Assembly (NCBI RefSeq): GCF_016862315.1
Contig: NZ_BOMS01000135.1
Span: 21,767-85,766 of the forward strand
Length of the DNA: 64,000 nt
Direction of reading: 5' to 3'
From: Actinoplanes palleronii
Lineage (GTDB): Bacteria; Actinomycetota; Actinomycetes; Mycobacteriales; Micromonosporaceae
The position numbers and the translations under genes are program-made. The notes under the pieces are model-generated. The model did not search any database. It had not been told where the DNA came from and saw only the letters and a program-made list of their open reading frames with translations. Positions 59,535 to 64,000 of the stretch are shown here, piece after piece; within the stretch, counting starts at the first letter, position 1; every line of letters begins with the position of its first letter.

Positions 59535-60366
59535 GCGGCCGGTCCCGGTGATGGATCACGCCGATCGGCGGGTGGGACGGAGCGGAGTGCAGGGCCCGGA
59601 CGACGATCGCCGGGCCCTGATCACTTTCCGCCACCGACCGGGCCAGCAGTGCCACCCCGAGGCCGGCCGCGACCAGCTCGCGGATGCTCTGCGGGCTGTG
59701 CGTCTCGAACGGGACCCGGGGCGTGAACCCGGCGGTGCGGGCCGCGTCGTCCAGGATCCAGCGCAGCCCGCTGCCCTCGGGCAGACAGACGAACGACTCG
59801 TCCCGCAGCTCGCCGAGGGTGATCCGTCCGGGACCTTCGAGCGGGTGCCCTGGGGGTAACGCGAGGACCAGCTGCTCCTCCGCGAGCGGCAGCGCGTCGA
59901 ACCGGGGCGGCAGGTCGCTGTGCACCGGGCCGATCACCAGGTCCAGCTCGCCGCCGTCGAGTGCACCGAGCAGACCGGTGACCAGCCCGGACCGCAGCCG
60001 CAGCGCGATACCCGGGAACTGATCGTGGAACCGGGCCAGGGCAGCGGGCAGGTCGTACCGGCCGAGCACCGCGGTCGCGCCGACCGTCACCCGGCCGGTC
60101 ACCACCGCGGTGATCTCCCCCAGCTCCAGCCGGGCGCCGTCCAGCTCGGCGAGCACCCGGCGGGCCCGGGCCACGAACAGCTCCCCGGCCGGGGTCAGCG
60201 CCACCCGCCTGGTGGTCCGGGCGAACAGGGCCACGCCCAGCTCGGCCTCCAGCGACCGGATCTGCGCCGAGACCGCGGACTGGGCGACGTGCAGGCGCTC
60301 GGCGGCCCGGGTGAACCCGCCGTGCCGGGCCACCGCCTCCACGTAGGTGAGTTGTCGAAGCTCCAC
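59482..60366 (-). CDS. LysR-family transcription regulator
   Basis: 294 residues from GTG 60366 (MELRQLTYVEAVARHGGFTR), the standard LysR N-terminus; the frame is open to 60396. The helix-turn-helix is TRAAERLHVAQSAVSAQIRS, followed by the co-inducer domain. A 21-bp dyad of the ATC-N9-GAT type lies just upstream of the start. Divergent from an aldo/keto reductase gene, which it should control. Inducer unknown. Confidence 0.85.
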   Translation of the reverse strand: MELRQLTYVEAVARHGGFTRAAERLHVAQSAVSAQIRSLEAELGVALFARTTRRVALTPAGELFVARARRVLAELDGARLELGEITAVVTGRVTVGATAVLGRYDLPAALARFHDQFPGIALRLRSGLVTGLLGALDGGELDLVIGPVHSDLPPRFDALPLAEEQLVLALPPGHPLEGPGRITLGELRDESFVCLPEGSGLRWILDDAARTAGFTPRVPFETHSPQSIRELVAAGLGVALLARSVAESDQGPAIVVRALHSAPSHPPIGVIHHRDRPLTPAAQAFRHVLSTGRP

Positions 60367-60369
60367 CCG

Positions 60370-60390
60370 TTCATCGTGACGCACGATGAA
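60370..60390. promoter_or_regulatory. LysR operator dyad
   Basis: TTCATCGTG-ACG-CACGATGAA, perfect 9-bp arms (60370-60378 with 60382-60390). It contains ATC-N9-GAT and T-N11-A, the LysR-box pattern, and lies in the 78-base divergent promoter. Confidence 0.75.
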
Positions 60391-60444
60391 TGCCATCGGG
60401 AACGTGTCTTGGACATATCAATCTCCCGGGACCACGCTTGGCGC

Positions 60445-61428
60445 ATGGCTTCCCTTCGCACGATCACCCGCGGCGCGGTCGGTCTCGGTTGCATGGGGTT
60501 CTCCCAGGCGTACGGCCCGGCCGACGACCAGCAGTCGATCCGCGCCATCCGCACCGCGCTCGACCACGGCGTGCGGCTCCTGGACACCGCGATGAGCTAC
60601 GGCGCCGGCCACAACGAGCAGCTGATCGGCAAGGCGATCGCCGGCCGCCCGGACGCCGTGATCGCCACCAAGTTCGGCATCGTCCGCGAACCGTCCGGCA
60701 CCCGCCTCGACGCCCACCCGGACCGGGTCCGGGACTACTGCGACGCGTCCCTGCACCGGCTCGGCGTCGATGCCATCGACCTCTACTACCTGCACCGCGT
60801 CGACCCTTCGGTGCCGGTCGCGGAGTCCGTCGGTGCGATGGCCGACCTGGTCACCGCCGGCAAGGTGCGGCACCTGGGCCTGTCCGAGGTGAGCCCGGCC
60901 CAGCTCGCGGACGCCGTCGCGGTGCACCCGATCGCGGCGGTCCAGCTGGAGTGGTCGCTGGCCTGGCGCGAACCCGAGGACGACATCATCCCGGCGGCGC
61001 GCACGGCCGGCGCCGGGATCGTCGCCTACAGCCCGCTGGGTCGCGGTCTGCTGACCGGCGCGCTGCCCACCGGCCCGTTCGCCCCCGGCGACTTCCGCGC
61101 CGGCGACCCCCGCTTCGCGAACTCGTCGTTGGCGGCCAATCTCCAGGTCGTCGCCGCTCTCGAGGCCAAGGCTCAGGGGTACGGCGTGAGCACCGGCCAG
61201 CTGGCCCTCGCCTGGCTGCTGGCACAGGGTGACGACGTGGTCCCGATCCCCGGCACCCGCAACCCCACCCGCATCCTCGAGAACGCCGCCGCCGCGCAGG
61301 TCACCCTCACCCCGGCCGACCTGGCCGACCTGAACGAGATCGCCCCCCGCTCGGCCTGGCAGGGCGACCGCCGCTCCTTCGCCGCCCACCACACCACCCG
61401 CACCCCCGCACCCCCCACCCCCGCCTGA
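60445..61428 (+). CDS. Aldo/keto reductase
   Basis: 327 residues, NADPH-dependent. The catalytic set is visible: Asp and Tyr in LLDTAMSYGAGHNE, Lys in IATKFG, His in YYLHRVDP. The C-terminal NADPH site includes VPIPGTRNPTRILENAAA. It resembles the AKR11/12-like YajO/Tas branch. ATG 60445; no strong ribosome-binding site. Divergent from the LysR gene. The last 20 residues are Pro/Thr-rich and not part of the fold. Confidence 0.85.
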   Translation: MASLRTITRGAVGLGCMGFSQAYGPADDQQSIRAIRTALDHGVRLLDTAMSYGAGHNEQLIGKAIAGRPDAVIATKFGIVREPSGTRLDAHPDRVRDYCDASLHRLGVDAIDLYYLHRVDPSVPVAESVGAMADLVTAGKVRHLGLSEVSPAQLADAVAVHPIAAVQLEWSLAWREPEDDIIPAARTAGAGIVAYSPLGRGLLTGALPTGPFAPGDFRAGDPRFANSSLAANLQVVAALEAKAQGYGVSTGQLALAWLLAQGDDVVPIPGTRNPTRILENAAAAQVTLTPADLADLNEIAPRSAWQGDRRSFAAHHTTRTPAPPTPA

Positions 61429-62384
61429 ATGTCCTCCAATGCCGCTCACCTCAAGTTGATCTTGATGGGCGCCGGCGGCCGGAACCGCCCGGCCCGCGAG
61501 GTCGTCCCGGTCCGGGCGGTGGCGCGGGTGACCGGATACCGGCGAGTACACGGCCGTGCGCTCGCGGCCGGGATGTAACCGACCCCGGCCGGGATGCAAC
61601 CGACCCGGCCGGGATGTAACCGACCCCGGCCGGGGGGGGTGAACACGGTGTCTGCCCGGGGAGCATCGGGCCCGATGATCGCCGGCTGGCCGCCCCCTCG
61701 ATCACCCTGTGGGCGGCGAGGGGTGCACATGCCCGCTCGGATGTGCCTGTCGCTGCTGGGCAGGGCTGTGCGAGTCCGCGTTGCCAGATCGCGTGCCCTC
61801 GCCGCCCACCTGGGGGCGCTAGCCGCACGCACCACCTGACCGCGGACCACCACCGCCCCGAACCCGACCCACCGCGGACCCCTGCCGCCCCTTCAGCGCC
61901 GAGCGCGGACGGCTGCCGCCCCACCGGTCCCGAGCGCGGACCCCGGCCGTTACAACAACACCGAGCGACGGGACATCCCGGCCCGCAACAACACCCCTAC
62001 CCACCTGCGCCCGAACACATCGGGAACCACCCCACGACCGCAGAGCCCCACCGAGATCAAACGGCATTGGGGAACACTCGGCTGGTGCTGGTGGTGGTAT
62101 CCCGGCCGCGGGTAGTCAGCGGCGCACCGGACCGCGACCAGCGGCAACCCTGCCTGGCCAGCCACCCCAGCCATCCACCCACCGCGAGCGGGCAAAAGGC
62201 CGACCATGGGCGGAAGCAAGACCGACCACCTGCCACTCGCCACCCGCGGCGGGGTAGGACCACCCCCTCCGGCCACGGCATGGCGGCGAACCCGAACCCG
62301 GGCACCAAGGCTGGCCCAGCCACGGGCATGAGGCAGACCCGGGCGCGGACCTGGAGGTGGGGCCGCCGCAGGGGTGCGGGTGGG
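61429..62384. other. Gene-free, C-rich stretch with 21-bp repeats
   Basis: About 950 bases with no convincing gene. Several open frames exist but are low-complexity. At 61566-61638 are three units of GGCCGGGATGTAACCGACCC (61566, 61587, 61607) and a partial fourth. From about 61840 to 62060 the plus strand is very C-rich and G-poor, with loosely repeated GCGGAC...CCGCCCC blocks. Confidence 0.5.
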
Positions 62385-62744
62385 CTAGATGGTCAGGTCG
62401 TGGAGGTGGGTTTCGGCCCAGTCCCGGAGGCCTCGCAACGGGAGGATCAGGCTCGCGCCGAGGGGGGTCAGTTCGTATTCGACGTGCAGGGGGACCGCCG
62501 GGTAGACCGTGCGGGTCAGCAGGCCGGCGTCCTCCATGCGGCGCAACGTCTGGGTGAGGACCTTGGGGCTGATGCCCTCCATGTGGCGCTGCAGGGCGCC
62601 GAAGCGCAGCGGGCCGTCCTCGAGCGCGCCGACCGCCAGCGTCGTCCACTTGTTGGCGATCAGGTCGAGCAGGCCGCGGCAGGGGCACAGTTCGGCGAAG
62701 ACGTCGTGCTTGTCGTGTTCGCCGGTGGCGCAGGTGCTGGTCAT
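62385..62744 (-). CDS. HxlR-family transcription regulator
   Basis: 119 residues of winged helix: ELCPCRGLLDLIANKWTTLA at the start, FGALQRHMEGISPKVLTQTL as recognition region and RTVYPAVPLHVEYELTPLG as wing. Cys residues (CPC) near position 20 could sense quinones or oxidants, as in the related HypR/QorR proteins. Divergent from a quinone oxidoreductase gene, which it should control; the 101-base gap contains TACT/AGTA half-sites at about 62755-62774. Confidence 0.82.
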   Translation of the reverse strand: MTSTCATGEHDKHDVFAELCPCRGLLDLIANKWTTLAVGALEDGPLRFGALQRHMEGISPKVLTQTLRRMEDAGLLTRTVYPAVPLHVEYELTPLGASLILPLRGLRDWAETHLHDLTI

Positions 62745-62845
62745 CCGACCTCCTTACTTTCCGATAGATAGTAGCCGCCCTTGCGGGTAACTACCGCTCC
62801 GGGGATAGCTTTCCGGCGTTGCTCCCCCGTTCGGAAGGAAACGTC

Positions 62846-63787
62846 ATGCGAGCCGTCACGCAGCAGGAGTTCGGTGGTCCGTCGGTGCTCCGGGTGACCG
62901 AGGTGGACCGGCCCGAACCGCTGCCGACCGAGGTGCTGGTCCGGGTGGTCGCGGCCGGGGTGAACCCGGTCGACTACAAGACCCGGGAGGGCGCCGGGAT
63001 GGCCGGTGTTCTCGGCACGCCGCCGTTCGTACTGGGTTGGGACGTGTCCGGGGTGGTCGAGGCGGTCGGTTTCGGCGTGCACACCCTCGCGGTCGGCGAC
63101 GAGGTCTACGGCATGCCGTGGTTCCCCCGCCAGGCCGCCGCCTACGCCGAGTACGTCACCGCCCCGTCCCGCCAGTTCGTCCGCAAACCCGCCTCGGTGG
63201 GCCACACCGCGGCCGCCGCCGTGCCACTCGCCGCACTGACCGCGTGGCAGGCACTGACCGCCGCGACCACGATCACACCCGGACAGCGGGTCCTGGTGCA
63301 CGCCGCGGCCGGCGGGGTCGGGCACTTCGCCGTGCAGTTCGCCAAGCACCTGGGCGCGCACGTGATCGGCACGTCCCGCGCGGCCAACCACGAGTGGCTG
63401 CGGACCCTGGGCGCGGACGAGGTGATCGACTACTCCACGACCCGCTTCGAAGAGGCCGCCAAGGACGTCGACGTGGTCCTGGACCTGGTCGGTGACGTGG
63501 GCACCGGGGTGCGGTCGGTGGCCGCGCTCGCACCCGGCGGCCTGCTGATCGCGATCCCGGCCGGTGTCGCCCCGGCCGTCGCCGAGGCAGCCGAGGCGGC
63601 CCGCGTCCGCGCCGTCCCGTTCCTGGTGGAGCCGGACGGCCCGGCCCTGGCGACGATCGCCGGGCTGATCGATGCGGGACAGGTGCACGTCGAGGTCGCC
63701 GCGGTGCTGCCGCTGGCCGAGGCCGCCGAGGCGCACCGCCTGATGGCCACCGGCCGCACCCGGGGCAAGCTGGTCCTGGAGATCTGA
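62846..63787 (+). CDS. Zinc-free quinone oxidoreductase / NADP-dependent reductase
   Basis: 313 residues of the medium-chain reductase superfamily. The N-terminal catalytic domain has VVAAGVNPVDYKTREG, VLGWDVSGVVEAVG and VGDEVYGMPWF. The NADPH-binding domain has LVHAAAGGVGHFAVQFAKHL. No zinc ligands, so it is a QOR/enoyl-reductase type. ATG with GGAAGGAAA upstream. Probably induced by quinones via the divergent HxlR protein. Confidence 0.85.
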   Translation: MRAVTQQEFGGPSVLRVTEVDRPEPLPTEVLVRVVAAGVNPVDYKTREGAGMAGVLGTPPFVLGWDVSGVVEAVGFGVHTLAVGDEVYGMPWFPRQAAAYAEYVTAPSRQFVRKPASVGHTAAAAVPLAALTAWQALTAATTITPGQRVLVHAAAGGVGHFAVQFAKHLGAHVIGTSRAANHEWLRTLGADEVIDYSTTRFEEAAKDVDVVLDLVGDVGTGVRSVAALAPGGLLIAIPAGVAPAVAEAAEAARVRAVPFLVEPDGPALATIAGLIDAGQVHVEVAAVLPLAEAAEAHRLMATGRTRGKLVLEI

Positions 63788-63862
63788 TCCCGGTGCGGTG
63801 AGCCGGGCGCGGTGGTAAGCCGAGGCGCGACACCACGCCCGTCCGGGCCGAGGCCCCCCCGG

Positions 63863-64000
63863 CCCCGGCTGGTGCTCAGGGGTGTCTCGAGCGCCCGGAG
63901 GCACCCCTGTGAACCAGCCGGGGTCCGCAGGCGCGCTGCGGACCGGGCACCGGGACTGCGCAGCGCGAGACCACCACGGGACGCGGCTCGTAGCCTGCGG
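63863..64000 (-). repeat. Dispersed palindromic repeat, copy G with handle
   Basis: The inverted repeat 63863-63923 (core GGCTGGT-GCT-CAGGGGTG, some mismatches in the right arm) is followed by a spacer with GCGCGCTGCGG. The handle is in reverse orientation (GCGCGAGACCACCACGGGAC, then GCGGCTCGTAGCCTGCGG) up to the window's end. It starts 75 bases after the reductase stop. Confidence 0.85.

Noticed and set aside
61743..62771. Open frames of up to 342 codons in the gene desert after the aldo/keto reductase
   Set aside because: Low-complexity His/Pro/Arg products, part of them antisense to the HxlR gene, and no ribosome-binding sites.
1..64000. Search by eye for tRNA, rRNA, riboswitch and insertion-sequence signatures
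   Set aside because: No cloverleaf with CCA-type end, rRNA core, known riboswitch core or transposase motif was seen; a weak or unusual RNA could still be missed without a covariance search.

Overview
The window looks like chromosomal DNA of a high-GC actinobacterium. GC is about 70% or more, GTG starts are common, genes are packed in 4-base start/stop overlaps, and there are lipoproteins, a Tat substrate and many one-component regulators. The gene families point to Micromonosporaceae, probably an Actinoplanes-like soil organism. I see no rRNA, tRNA, prophage, CRISPR array or insertion sequence. All calls come from reading the sequence; no database was searched.

Layout. 1-3.9 kb: the tail of a UDP-glucose dehydrogenase gene, then an aglEFG-type alpha-glucoside ABC importer without its own ATPase. 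4.2-11.4 kb: a minus-strand operon of two large FtsX-type permeases and two MacB-type ATPases. 11.5-17.9 kb: a secreted zinc protease, two unrelated exported proteins and an ABC ATPase/membrane-protein pair. 18.2-24.6 kb: nitrite assimilation (narK, nirD, nirB, a sirohydrochlorin chelatase and a HemD-like regulator resembling NnaR). 26.5-31.7 kb: a divergent diiron-oxygenase/TetR locus with DUF4873, Baeyer-Villiger monooxygenase, SDR and alpha/beta-hydrolase genes. 31.8-36.5 kb: a lipoprotein, a nitroreductase, two divergent citrate synthases and a methyltransferase. 36.5-42.5 kb: an ABC exporter with its MarR regulator, a TPR membrane protein, and a second MarR regulator with an MMPL transporter. 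42.5-45.2 kb: ssuD and a divergent Tat-exported sulfite oxidase, then a CsbD-like protein. 45.7-48.6 kb: a LacI regulator and a GH13 alpha-glucosidase. 48.8-53.2 kb: a GGDEF/EAL protein, an M14 carboxypeptidase and a lipoprotein. 53.3-59.5 kb: tauBAC and a divergent polar amino-acid ABC importer with an acetyltransferase. 59.5-63.8 kb: LysR/aldo-keto reductase and HxlR/quinone-oxidoreductase pairs.

The most unusual content is not a protein. A dispersed palindromic repeat, with arms of about 25 bp and core GGCTGGT-N3-CAGGGGTG, occurs seven times in 64 kb. The variable triplet in the arms usually changes on both sides, so pairing is kept. Four copies carry a shared flanking handle of about 38 bp, and one copy lies in frame inside a citrate synthase gene. 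Other local repeats stand out: three 61-bp units that run over a stop codon, a 38-bp duplication that creates a 13-codon mini-ORF between two ABC genes, and 18-bp repeats after a DUF4253-like gene.

Functional links: SsuD would release sulfite from sulfonates imported by TauABC, and the divergent sulfite oxidase could detoxify it. The chelatase beside nirBD would supply siroheme for nitrite reductase. The LacI protein and glucosidase at 46 kb plausibly work with the importer at the left end, although the two loci are 44 kb apart.
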